Source: Chlorops oryzae (taxonomy: Eukaryota; Arthropoda; Insecta; Diptera; Chloropidae). From it: 64,000 nt of DNA. The stretch is from contig CM035809.1 of the NCBI GenBank assembly GCA_020466095.1, positions 20,128,430 through 20,192,429 of the forward strand, read 5' to 3'. Position 1 is the stretch's first letter. Each line of letters opens with the position of its first letter. Both the position numbers and the translations under genes were made by a program. This document shows, piece after piece, positions 44,112 through 56,700 of the stretch. A model generated the notes under the pieces. It worked only from the letters and a program-made list of their open reading frames with translations. It was not told the DNA's origin and made no database searches.

Positions 44112-44699
44112 AGGCAATGAATTCTGATATTAATTACACCAGACACATTTGCCTTTGAAGTTTCGTGCCATTATCGTTAAATCTGGATTTTACGGTTGTG
44201 GAATGAGGTGCAATGGAATGAGGCAGCATTCCCGTTTGTGTGTGTGTGTTTTTTTTTTTCGGTTTTCAGTCGTCACGCTCGCGTCATTTGTTGTCATCAA
44301 GAAAAACATTTTGTTTTTTTCTTTATTTATTTTGACATTTTTCGTCGCTATTTTTAGTGAGCGCAACCCAATTCCGAGAGTGTTTGGTCACACAGTTTCC
44401 CCCACAAACGACGAAACGTGAATGCGTGAATTGCGAGGGATAAAAATAAATCGAAATGCCGCATGAAGTAGGGAAGTTCAATTTTGACAAATCCGAAGAA
44501 ATTTTAATTGGATTTTAATTAAAAAATTTTATTTATATTTATGGAGGAGGCTTTTCTCATTCGGACCGTCCAGAAGTGGCATAAAAAGCACAATTCGAAT
44601 TTAACAATGCATAGTTTGGAGGAATCTCTTCTAAATTAAGGGGAATTTTTAATCATAAGTAGGAAATTCGGAGAGAAAAATTTTTACGGAAATTTTAAG
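44112..44699. other. Spacer, no gene seen
   Basis: Downstream of protease homologue 3. It includes a short GT run near 44238 and possible polyadenylation words; no gene is recognised. Confidence 0.4.
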
Positions 44700-45540
44700 G
44701 GCGATTCGGACTCAGTTTTTGAGAATCATATTTTCAACATTTTTGGCTCGTTTCGGAGTCGTGCTTCTGGGTATTTGCTACATATTTCTGACCTATTCCG
44801 GACTCATATTGCTAGGTCTCACATTTCCTAATTATTTCGGACTCATTTCGGCAGTCGTGCCTTTAGTCTTATATATTTTACATTAACCTTTTCCAGAGTC
44901 TTATGTTCTTCAAATTTCGGACTCATTCTGGAATCACATATCTAGTTACTTGCTACATAGTTCGGAGTCTTTTCGGAGTCATATTGCTGAGTCTCACATT
45001 TCCTAATTATTTCGGACTCATTTCGGCAGTCGTGCCTTTAGTCTTATATATTTTACATTAACCTTTTCCAGAGTCTTATGTTCTTCAAATTTTGGACTCA
45101 TTTCGCAATCACATATCCAGTTATTTGCTACATAGTTCGGAGTCTTTTCGGAGTCATATTGCTGGGTCTCACATTTCCTAGTCATTTCGGGGCTGTGCTT
45201 CTTAGTCTTAATTTTCTGCACAAGCCTATTTCAGAGCTTCATATTTTTTAAAATTTCGGACTCATTTCGGAGTAATAACTAAATACTCCTTAAATATTTC
45301 TTTTGCACATTTGCCAGCTATTTCGGAGTAATTTCGGACTCATTTCGGAGTAATAACTGAATACTCCTTAAATATTTCTTTTGCAAATTTTCCAGCTATT
45401 TCGGAGTCATTTCGGAGTCATTTCGGAGTCTTGTTTTTTGGTATTTTCTACATATTTCGGACTAATATGTAACTCATATTTCGGAGTCTCATATTACGTA
45501 AAAATTTCGGATTAATTTCGGAGTAATAAATTCTGATAAC
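44700..45540. repeat. TTTCGGACTC family with 175-bp and 78-bp tandem repeats
   Basis: GTCTCACATTTCCTA recurs at 44816, 44991 and 45166, a period of 175 bases. The units are nearly identical through the CAGTCGTGCCTTTAGTCTTA segment. A second array follows, with AGTAATAACT at 45271 and 45349 (period 78). Throughout, TTTCGGACTC and TTTCGGAGTC words recur as in the 13.5-17.6 kb blocks. Confidence 0.85.
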
Positions 45541-45851
45541 AACCTAACTGCTTTGAAATTTTGTTGTCGGTGCTGTCATTATTCATGGAGGAAGCTTGTA
45601 TCTCTCGGAATGGCAAAAAGTGGCATAAAAAGCAAAGGAAAATTAAAAACGTTTTCTTTTTAATGCATTTTTTTATGAGATTATTTTTATATGGAAAGTC
45701 ACTAATGAGTGCGGTCATTAAAAGGTGCACCCGAAGAGAGTATCCTTATGCTGCTGCGGCGTCCTGAACAGCTGCAGTTGAGCGATTCGCAAACAAAATT
45801 GCTTAATCGAATTACGTTGCGTAATTTCCTTTGTTTCTTTCTCTCTCTATA

Positions 45852-45884
<33 letters not shown>

Positions 45885-46593
45885 TTTTTTCCCTATCTGT
45901 CTCTCTCTCTCTCTCTCAGTGCTTGAGAAAATGTTCGAAAAAAGCAAATGTAAGTGCAACATTTTCTCCACTCTTTCAAGAATATGCACATCAGAAAACG
46001 AACGCATGGAAATTCGTATGAAAAATCATGAAAATGCGTTTAAGTTTATTGAGTTTTTCATGCGGGCTTTTCACTGCAGAGTGAGATGCAAATCAAATTA
46101 TGAAAAAGAAAGAGGATGAGTAAATAAAAGCTTGTCATGTTTGTCACAGTGGCCTGTCGTGTGAAAAATGGATGTGAGGAAAATTTTGATAGCTCTTCAC
46201 TGTCAGCGAGAAAATTTGATTAAGCATGAATTATGTCCGCTGGAAAAGGAAATTTTTTGAGATATTTTTGCATAGAATGGAATACTTTTACCCAATTTGC
46301 TCTCTCTCAGTTTAAACCTGATGATGGAACTTGTTTTATGGTAGAAAATGAATGAGTCAATTAGATCTCAATTAGTGAACTCATACTCATTCCTTATAAC
46401 CATTTCTGATAAAGAGCTCATCATAGAAAATTCGAAAAAGCAATGGACTCCTACTAAAGATGTAGGGAAAAAGTGTAGCGTGCAAAGGAAATTGCTTTCA
46501 TTTCCGTTTCCGACAACATGGCGCTTTTACAATGGCAGCTGGAGCATGTACGTGCGTGCTGTGTGATTACCATCAACAAAAAGTGTGGCTATC
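45541..46593. other. Spacer with CT microsatellite, no gene seen
   Basis: Contains an interrupted (CT)n run at about 45839-45920. Frames that pass through it on both strands are low-complexity artefacts. Confidence 0.5.
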
Positions 46594-47036
46594 TTTATAC
46601 CCAGCGTAAGGAGGGTATGTTAGTTTTGTGCGGATCTTGTAACAGTTTTTAAACATCATCAAAAGTCGAATCGATTTAGACATTTCCGTCTGTTCGTCTG
46701 TAGTCGGATGTTCTTCCAAACGGCTGAAATAATCACGTCAAAACTTGTCACAAAAGTATTACAGGACCCGGAAAAGTTTATTAATGAAAAAGGCGATATC
46801 CTCCAACTGCCACGCCCACGAATGGTGATATTTCGTAACTCCCGAAGTACAAAGCGTTGAAGCTTCCAATTCGAAACAAGTTGACCAAGACGAATGAAAA
46901 GTGTACGAGAAAACTTGATGTGTTCCGCTCACAAACATTAATTTAGTGCGACTTCTGTAAGGCACAATATGAATCTTGTCAGAACGCTGGGTACATCAAA
47001 GTCGGGCATGACCGACCTTAGCTTTCCTACTTGTTT
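46594..47036 (+). mobile_element. Dispersed repeat, longest copy
   Basis: Begins TTATACCCAGCGTAAGGAGG, ends CTTAGCTTTCCTACTTGTTT, about 443 bp. Related copies are at 8693-9065 (inverted, lacking the right end) and 6150-6224 (right end only). It contains CACGCCCAC and GTTCCGCTCACAAACATTAA blocks shared with the 8.7 kb copy. No reverse transcriptase or transposase is encoded. The family resembles abundant non-autonomous elements of flies (DINE-1/INE-1-like is one candidate), but this was not verified. A minus-strand frame (46759-46965) resembles that of the 8.7 kb copy. Confidence 0.7.
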
Positions 47037-47544
47037 CAATTCAATTTATCTGTGTGGGTGCTGCCGTCAACCGTTCGTGTCTATGGCTGTGCGAGCGGAT
47101 CTGTCTGTGCGTGTTTGTTCAACACTTCATTATGCTTGTGGTGGAAAAGAAAAAGCACGAATGTAAATAAATATCAAGTGACCGAACGATTGGGTTAATA
47201 ATGAATGCTTGGCTGCTTGATGTTCTGCATATAACGTTCGTGCATTTTCGGATTCCCGGTATTTAATGAATTAACCATGAAGGATGATAATTAAAACTGC
47301 TCTTTGGCTGGCTGGTTGGTTGGTTGGTTGCTCGGTTTTTTTTTTTTTTTTGGCGGCTGGATCTTATCGTCGGTTCGATGATAAATCGAAATTTTAAAAG
47401 AGTTGAAAGCTGCTTTAAGCGTTTAAATATTTAATTTTCTGTGGTCTTTTGTGATTTTTAATATTCTCAAGTCTCTTGAAATTAAAGCCACTAGACGTTA
47501 TCAATACTCACCGGTCACTGCCTTTTCGGCAGTCATGCAACAAA

Positions 47545-47731
47545 GTTTGGTGCCTACAATGATGACTTTTGCCGAGCCTGTCACTTTGAAAAGGAGGAGG
47601 AATCTATCCTTCAACTCTTGGGTCAATGCCCGGCCCTAGCAAGGAGAAGATTATTCACATTAGGGTATCCCTTCTTAACCAGCCTCAGCAGACTGCCTGA
47701 AATCAAAGTCGCGGTTCATCATAAAGTCTAA
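47545..47731 (+). pseudogene. C-terminal scrap of a non-LTR retrotransposon
   Basis: The frame DDFCRACHFEKEEESILQ, then LGQCPALARRRLFTLG, runs to a TAA at 47729-47731. The C-x2-C ... C-P-A-L-A-R-R-R arrangement is the usual tail of jockey/I/R1-like polymerase proteins. The upstream coding region is missing. Confidence 0.75.
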
Positions 47732-47739
47732 TTGGCTTT

Positions 47740-50700
47740 TCCAATAAGTAGTAAAGGGCAAGTTAAGTCATCTTTTTGTATCATAATGAGCCAATTTTCT
47801 GTGCCTACTTGAGCTAGCTGCCACTCATGTCTTCTTTTGATCCACCTCTAGTTGTTAATGCTCCTTTTTATATTCTAATTAGAAAAATAGAAAACAAAAT
47901 CCGAAGAATCCAGATCCAATCTAAGGACTTCTGGTATATAAGTAGATTTCTCAAGATTCTCCAAAAAGTATGACTTCAATTTTAAATCCAAATTTTGCCA
48001 CTGCCTTCTTTTGACCCAACCCAAAATCCTTTTGATGAAAATGTCTGCGAAAATTCAATTAATTTTCAATGCTATTGAAATGCAACAGACCAGACATGAA
48101 GAAGTACGTACCTAAAAAAAAGAAAAGCCCGCAAGCTTGAAAAAGAATCAATGCCGTTGACTTGAGAGATGAAAAAAAAAATACAAAACCACGAATGAAA
48201 GGAAGCTAAATAATGCGCGCAATGCATTCGAAATCTGTGGCTGGCAACATTGAGGTCCCACAGTCTTCTTGGGAGATATCTACTAACTCAGATGCGATAA
48301 ATGTTAAAAGAAACGCTCTGATTGCAGGACGAACTTTCTTTAATGGAAAATGAAAATCTGCACAATCTGCACTGCACACAACGACATTCGTTGCATATAT
48401 ATTTCTGTGTCCTCGTGGGCATACAGGATAGAAAAGAAAAATCGTATTTTTCGAACTACATAAATATTTGGAGGCTAATCTGATGCGCTCGCTCAATTTT
48501 AAAGGAAAGCAATTGCCAGTTTGCCACTGGGTGGAAAGTTTCGCATACTTTCGGAAAAGTTTTTCACTAGAAAGTAAGATTAAATATGGACTAATTTTTT
48601 TTTTTTTCTTAAATGTCCTGACTGCATTGGACTGCAAAAATCTCTTCGCTTTACGAAAGTTAAAAGGAAATTTATTCGTAGCTATCAAAAAGTGCAGTGA
48701 AGTTCTTAGTCTCAGGTCGGAACAAACAGATAAGAAAATTGAGTCAATAAAAGAGACATCGTGTTGCATATAATACAAAAGGACACGTTCAGTTGTTGGT
48801 CTCTATTTTATGTTGTAGTTATTCCAATGGACGCCTGAGGGCACAACAATAGAATTACATGGCAAAGCATTGTTTCATTCGAAATGCTGCAGCTCCACCA
48901 CTCGGACGCTTTGAATGTGACGCGAAGGAGACAACACACAATGAAACTGCGAAGAATAAAATTGAAGTGAGCTGCCAAGAGAAGAATAAACTAAGTAAAT
49001 ATGGAAAGACAATAGAAAAATCTGTTGCCCAAGGATGTGCAACGAAGTGTATATTCTTGTAGCCCAAGACACAGCAGCATTACGTTTTGTTGCTCGAATG
49101 AATTCCCATTTGCTGCGAATAGTTTTCCTTGTGCTATTCGAGTGTTGTCTTTTTTGTTCTCTGAACATTTAAATGTGCTCAAGTTGAAGTCGCTGTACGA
49201 TCGACGACTATTAATGGGAAATTTTTCCCCAATTTCCATGATATTTTATAGCCTTTTAAAGTAAAACAAAAACTTATATTTATATTTATTTTTAATATTT
49301 ATATTTTAACGATTTCCATTCATTTAGACCTGATGAAATTCCTTAAACTTCATTAAATTCAATGAAGAACGAATATTTCTGTCAGTTCGTATATAATATT
49401 TCATTTCCTGTGAATACGAATTTGCCGGCAGTTCCGACGTATACATAACGTAATTTGCATATGGAATTCAGCATGCAATTACGTTGCGCATACGTACTAT
49501 GTACCGAACAAGAAACTATTTGCATAATTGGAAGCATAAATGCGTACACAATGTTTTCAGATTTTAGATGCTGTAATATATACACACACATATATACATA
49601 TATATATATAGGATTCTGCAGCCCATTACAATTGCTCGTAGCAATTCTCAGAAACACACACAGAAATAACAACAATCGAATGAGTACCCGGAAGTGAATA
49701 TTTCACAGCACAACAGTCAGATCAAGGATAACCACATATTCGTTGCATACTATACAGTGTTCAATACATGAGTGTTTCCATTAAAATCTTCAGTGAACTT
49801 TGGACAATTTTTCATTCTTTTTACGTACGTTTCGCAAACCTGAACGTAGACAAAGGTTGATGGCGCAACAGTTACAAGTATCCACATTTGTTTGCAATTT
49901 GCTTCGATTTCTGATCTGAATGTTTCTAAAGGCGAACTCAGAACACACACACTTTCAAAAATGGCCCCTTGGAGTGCAGTGAATGCTCTGCATATGTTCT
50001 CTTGGCTCCTTGGAGTCAAATGATAAATGAAACTTTCGGAATGTTTCACATTCTGTTCTCGGCGACAAAGGAGCACTTTCAAGAATTGGGTAAGATAAGA
50101 GATGAAGGATGCTTGGAAAAAGTAGTTGCGTGAATGTTTTGGACTTTGTTTATTCAAACCGAGATGATTTTTCTTGAAATTGCTTCAAGTTTTTAAAGGA
50201 AAGACTAATATTTAATTCTTGAAAGGTCCTTGATAGAATTGAATGATCGATTCCGTTAAGCAGACAATGTCAATTTATTTGAGTGCTTTTCTTATAAATT
50301 ATGCAAAAGGAGAAAGTTTAAATAAGTACTCAAAATAGAAAAAATGATAAAAAAAGCATTCTTGAAAAATATCACCAATAAAAATATATGCAAAATTTAA
50401 ACAAAAATGTAAAAACTTTTTCAGCGAGATGAGAGCAACGGACTGAATGGATGATTGAAGCGTAAAAGATGACTAGAAACATGAAAAGAAAAGTGCAGCA
50501 AACTCAAAATGACTTTTTTCGTGGTTCTACTTGAAATTCGAGGCTAAGAGAAAACTGAACTGAATGTTAAACTGAATCAAAAATTCTTAAACGTTGTAAG
50601 GAGGTCAAATATTTGAAAGGACTTTCTGATGACTTTGAAAAAAAATTCCTCGTAAATAAAGTTTGAAGTGAAAAGTCCTTTTGTTTAAATTAAGTGAAAG

Positions 50701-53700
50701 TTGAAAAGAATGAAGTAAATGAAATTTTTCGAAGTTGACAAAAGACGAATAAAAGGGAGCAGAATATTCGATGGCATCGAAAAGTGTTGGAAAATAATTA
50801 ACACAAAACTTCAACCTCGATTACAGGCAAAAATGTAGACGAACGGAACACCTTTCCCTAAACGAAATTGTTTCAGTTTGTCGGAAAAACTTGAACGAGA
50901 ATTTAGTTGGCATAGCTCCGAATATTTACGCATCACTTTCAACCATGTGTGGATGTTTGCGACGCATTCATGTCAAGGCCATCGGTGGCTGGTGTTGACT
51001 GAATTTAAATGGCTTTTTGTGACGAGCGTAGATAAACCACTGGAGGATTCACAACAAAGTTCAGGTGTTTGCCTGAGCGGTGAGAGTTTACCCAAAGCGT
51101 ATCTCATTAAAAAAGACAAATGTTTTATGTGCGAGAACATCTGCCAGATTTACCTAGCAGTCACCGAAGGCAGTGCCTTTCAATGACGTTTGGAGGATGG
51201 AATGAGTAAAAAGTGCTTTGAATATTCATTAGCATTTTATGATATATATGAATACGAGATGATGGCAATTTCGAGTGACGAACTTTCAATGCCCCTAAAA
51301 GTCGATCATCATTTTTTAACTTTTCTGACATCTCACTGCACATCCTCCCGCTCTTCTCCTCGACATTTATTGCCAATCCTCTTAAATTGTCAACTTTGAA
51401 GGCTGTCATTTTTATGAAAAGCTTTTCAAAACTTTCCCAAAATCGCATTTCAATCTTAAAAATGATGAAATTTCCCGTTGTTCAAATTGAAGTGGTTTCG
51501 AACTTTACGAAAGAAGATAACGAAATTTTGTTAGGCTTCGTGATTCAGCGTTCGGAAAGTTTTCTTTTTCGCTTCGATTCAAACAAAAATTTTCGTGGGA
51601 AGAACATCGAAAATCAGTCTGAAGAGGACGTTAAATTATTCAAAGCTGCGAAGCAAACAAATTCGAATGGTAACAAGCTCAAATTGAAAGCCGCAAATTC
51701 ATGCAATTTCCACAGACAGACAGTCAGGTGTGCTTCCGCTCGTGTGTGTGTGTGCGTGGGGGCGTATATGTGAACACGTGTTGGCAAGCGTACATATGTA
51801 AGCATGTCAGAAGCGTTCGTGGTTTGTGGCTTTGTACGAATACCTCGACGGGCCATCGAGCTCTTGGGAATCAACGGAAGATTGGAGGGGAAGCTCGTTA
51901 ATTCGGTAAATGGAAAATTTGTAGAAAAGTTTTTCATTGAAAATTTCTGCATTGAAATTGCAACATTTTCAAAAAGTTTTTGGAAAAAATACGAAAAATT
52001 GCTTAAAAGTTGAAGTCTTCCCTCTCACTGCACGCACTTTGAATGAAAGTTGTGAGAACTCTTTTGAGTGATGCTCAAAGTCATCGAAAATAATGGCTGC
52101 TTTTCCTCTTTTGGACTTCAAGCGTTAAATCACGGCTTCCTTTGACCTCATTTTTATAAAAATCCAGCACAGCAGTTCAATCAATCTGACAACAGGTGGC
52201 GCTCTCTTAATCAGTCATTCACACGTGCTCAATTTGAGTGAGTGTTTTGATTCCAATGGCTCAACTCATTCCGATTGAACTCGCTTCATTGACGGGGAAC
52301 TTCTAAGCAATCGCTCAATTTAACTTTGCCTTAAGGGCGGTTGTTTTTTTTTTCACTCGGCGTGTCATTCAACCGTCAAGCGTCAATCGTCATTCGCCGG
52401 CCCAAAATCACGTCGCGTCTGTCATGCCAGACTCTAAATAATTCCGTCAATAAAGTGCCTACAAAATATGTACGTGGAGGCGCACCCTTTTCAGTGTTCC
52501 ACTCGATTGATGAATAATTAAGCCGGAGGGCCTTAATGTGAATTTGTTATTCAAATTTTGTGGTCGGCTGGGCGACTAACCGAAGCGCATACCTAATCCC
52601 GCTGCAAATATAAATTTCCATGGAGTATCGTTTCCTCAGACCCACCCCTGGGCGGTTACTCATGTTTCGCATGGAACACTTAACGGCGCTATATAAATAT
52701 TATCTTCCCACATTTCGTAGTACATAAAAAATGAATTGTTGCTCAATGTTGTGAGGATGCTTCAGAGTTGTAGTGCCCTTTTCTCCCTCCCCACCCGTGG
52801 CATGGCATTCGTCATGACTCATCCGAAACGATAAATCCTGCTTTTGAGTGGCTCTGGAGAAGCACAACTGCACTGGCAACTCAATGACTGACTGAATAGC
52901 TGGCATCGCAGCTCAGTGCTCAGAGCTCGAGAGCTACTTCCATCGAGTGTTACATATGGTCGAGATCGTTCCAAGCTTAAGAGGGTCACAACGAGGGTTG
53001 GAGGAGAAAATTTAGGACCAAAAGTTTTTTCTAACTGAGAAATGCAAAAATCTCCGGAAAATGTTAGAAAAAAATGTCGACAGTTGACAGTTGAACTACG
53101 AAAAGTCGTCCTGGCGACTGCGAACTCAAATCAAACTCAAATGAATTTTTCCGTTTTCCCATTTCGGCTGCCCAGTTTTCCCAATCGGGTCAAGTTTATT
53201 GCAGTTTCGATTGCAATTTTTTGTCCTTTCGCCTGTCGCTGTCAATTACATCAGTTCGTACAACAAAAACAACAACAAATCGCCACTGGCAACTAACAAT
53301 TGTCCAAGCGATTCGATAAAAGGAAGGATGGAGTGTTCCCTTTCGGCGAAATGCAGTGGATTGAACAAAAGTTTGGCAATAAGGACGAAGAATGACACCG
53401 AATTAAAATCCTGATTGCTTTGATGAAAGGACTAAATAACAACTTTTTCGATTTCATTGGACCTTCTTCTGGGAAGTTTTGACAAAAAACATTGAATAAA
53501 TTATCTAAACATTGCTCCACAGCTGGAAACTATGCTATGAAAAAAACTTCCCCACTAATTTCTCTCTCTAAGCCAGTGGAACACGAGGCACGTACAATGG
53601 GCAGGTGAAGGACGATTCACATGTGTGGGTGTGTGGTGAGTGTGGGCAAAGTATCGGCGCTTGAAGAGTAGACCACGGAATGGGCTCTCAGCCATTAGGA

Positions 53701-56700
53701 GATATTGTCGCCAAATTATTTTGATACATTTTGCACTTCGTCCTTTGCATTTAACAGCTCATGTGGGCACATATTTTGTGCAAATATTTCCGAGAAAAAT
53801 TAATGAACTTTCCTGTTGATGGTCATTGTTAGAAGGACAATGATTCAAAAAGCTTTCAGGACTTTTGTTACGAGAATTGATGGCTTTTATTTGGGAAAAA
53901 CAAAGAATAGTTAATTTTTAATTGAAGCTGTGGATGCTTTAAGAGGTAAGAAGCTTAGTTAAAGAAGCCAAGAAGTAAAGAATTGTCCTACAATAAAAAA
54001 TTGTTTTTATTTTATTTTTTTTTTACATATCGTTTGCCTATTTGAAAAACGAAATAAGAAGGAAAACGAGAAAATTGCGCCAACGAAAAGCAATAATCAT
54101 GAAGCACACATGCTACAATTTGAATTTCAAAATGAATTGCGATAATATGTAAACGAATTCCGAGTGCAAAGGACACAAGCACTTCCCCCAAAGAAAGAGA
54201 AACGTTGAAAAAATATTTAAAAAATATTTTATGACAGTTTTTTCGGGGGATCCGCTTCTGGAAATTCAAGTAAATAAAAGTTAATAACGAAAAGGAATTC
54301 AAAAAAAAAAGTTGAACATCGCAATACATTGGAATAATGTGAGGGGAGAATATTTCTGCTATGGAAACGAAGCTCTAAGGTTACTAGAAATTATCGAGAA
54401 TTCTGAACAAGGACAAACATAAGGAAGCATAAGGAGAAACACACATGAAAGCTAAATCAGCCAAAGCACTTCCGAAGCGTCATTTATCATCGCCTCCGAA
54501 AAAGGTAACGTCCCTACCCTACAACTGTCTCTGCCAGAAGTAGTCAAGGATGGGACGAGGCGGCGGTTGTCATATGAAGCATTTACATAAGGACTTTTTC
54601 CCACGTGTAGGTGTCACTCAACTTTTAGCAGAAGGAAAAAAATTGCTAGAAAAATCATCACTTTTCGTGGAAAACCTTAAGAAAAACTTTTCATTAGGAA
54701 GATTACGAAAGCAAAATGACAGGATAAAGCATCGCATGTCAGTGAAAGACAAAGAAAAAGTCATTAAAATGTTTATTTAGGCTTTTGGTTTTTTTTTGGC
54801 GGTTCGCAGAACTTTTCGCCCAACATTTTTCATGTGCTTTCGGTTTTCCACTTCGCTCACACCTTGAGGCCAGACAACACAAATTTTTGGATTACATTTT
54901 AAAGGTTGCCTCAAACACTGAGCCACTGAACAACGTCTCTTCTCTCCACTCCGTTTTAAGGTTAAAGTTCTTAAAGTCCTTTGAGCCGCTTGCGTGCGAT
55001 AATTGCAGGCGGCTGTCATAAATCAAGTGCGACCGTCCGACCGACCGACGGTGGCAAGGAGAAAAACAACAATTAATGGGCAACCAGAATGACGCGAAAG
55101 ATATGCAACGGGGTCACGCGTGTCGTGTGGATGGTGAGTGGGGGTGTGCAGATGACAGAGAAGTGGAATACCACAATGTGCAAGCATGTTTGTACATGCA
55201 TAGGTAAGACGACAGCAAGCGTAAATCAACCTGCATTGTAGAGGATAAACCGACAGGATGTCGCGAGTGCGGCTTACAGAAATCGTGTTAAATATTCACA
55301 AGTTACAAGGTTCTGTGATGGTAAAGATTAGAATAACACAAGCGTTTCAGTTTGCTATAGATACGAAACAAAAAAGAGATTGAAAAACCGATTAAGACCG
55401 ATTGAAGTCAAAATTTTTCTCTGCAAAATATGCCTTATTTCTAATAGTGCAAAGAATTCCTGAAAATATTTAACAAACGCAGATACATGGAATCAATTAC
55501 AATCAAAATCGCAGTTGATTGAAAGCGCTCCTATATGTTTGGATTCCCCCTTCTTTTAGCCACTCCCAAAAAGAATTTCATTCAAGGAAACCAGAAGATT
55601 AATGGTTTGAAAGCAATAAAATCAAACTCCGAAAATCAACATCCTTCACCTCCATCCAAGACTTCTCTCCATTGAAAGAACTTCATTTTGAATTCAGCAC
55701 CTAAAAGTATGCATACAAATTTTTTGAACATTTTCGATTCTGAGAAAAATGTTCACCATCGTCGGTATTTCCACGTAAACACACTTTTAGCGAGCTTTTT
55801 GGGAGCTGTAAAGGATCTTCTTAAAGCCTAAATTAAGCTCCTTTGGTAAATTATAAACGTTCTTGAATGAGCAATCGATCCTGTTATGGTCTCAGTAACA
55901 AAAAATGGCTGTGCTGTGAGTTTATAGAGCGAAGGTTTGAAATGCTTAAGAGATTCAATCAATCGCTTCCCATTTTACCAGCATTCAAAAGGGGAGACTA
56001 TGAACCAATCAATTATCACCTTTAAAGGGCAAGGATCAAGCGTAAAAGATTACTTTTCATGATTCAATCGGCCATTACGCCTCCTTAATTTAAGCCTGCT
56101 TCAAAAGTCATAAATTCTCTTTTAAAAAAACAGCTCCCTTAACATTTTCCATCGATTAGTCTGATTGACACGCTTAATCCGAACTCAAGCTTGATGAATA
56201 ACGACACGAAAAATAAATCGACGAGATAAAAACTGAAAAACAAGTGACGTCCATCGACGGAATACTCAATTTCTGATGATTCATTTAATTGCGAAAAAAT
56301 AAAGAGAAGCAATTAAAAAATAAATCAAAAATATTTTCGCTCCATTGAGATTGCCATAAATGGGTCATCGTGCTTTTTTAATCTGAGAAAAGTTTTGTGG
56401 CTTTCGACTTTTTTGTCCGTCGAATGGAAAGCGGGGAAAATTATTCCGACTCGAGTTTTAATTGAAACCGCAAAATCTCTTCTTTTTTTTGGTTCTTTTT
56501 TATCATCTTTCAAAGTGAATAATAATTCCGAGGAACGATCCTGCGTTGGACTTGCGAAGGCCAGAATATGAGCAATTTTTTTTAAAGGTTTCACCACATT
56601 TTGCTAGAAATTTTTGAGGCCACAAGAAACAAAAACTTTTCTTTGCTGGAAGAAAGTTAAATAATTCGCCCCCTTTAAAGAGATTTTCTCAATTGAAATT

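Noticed and set aside
50878..51773. Frames of 102 and 128 codons
   Set aside because: Neither shows a domain, a signal peptide or splice-linked continuation; composition matches the surrounding non-coding DNA.
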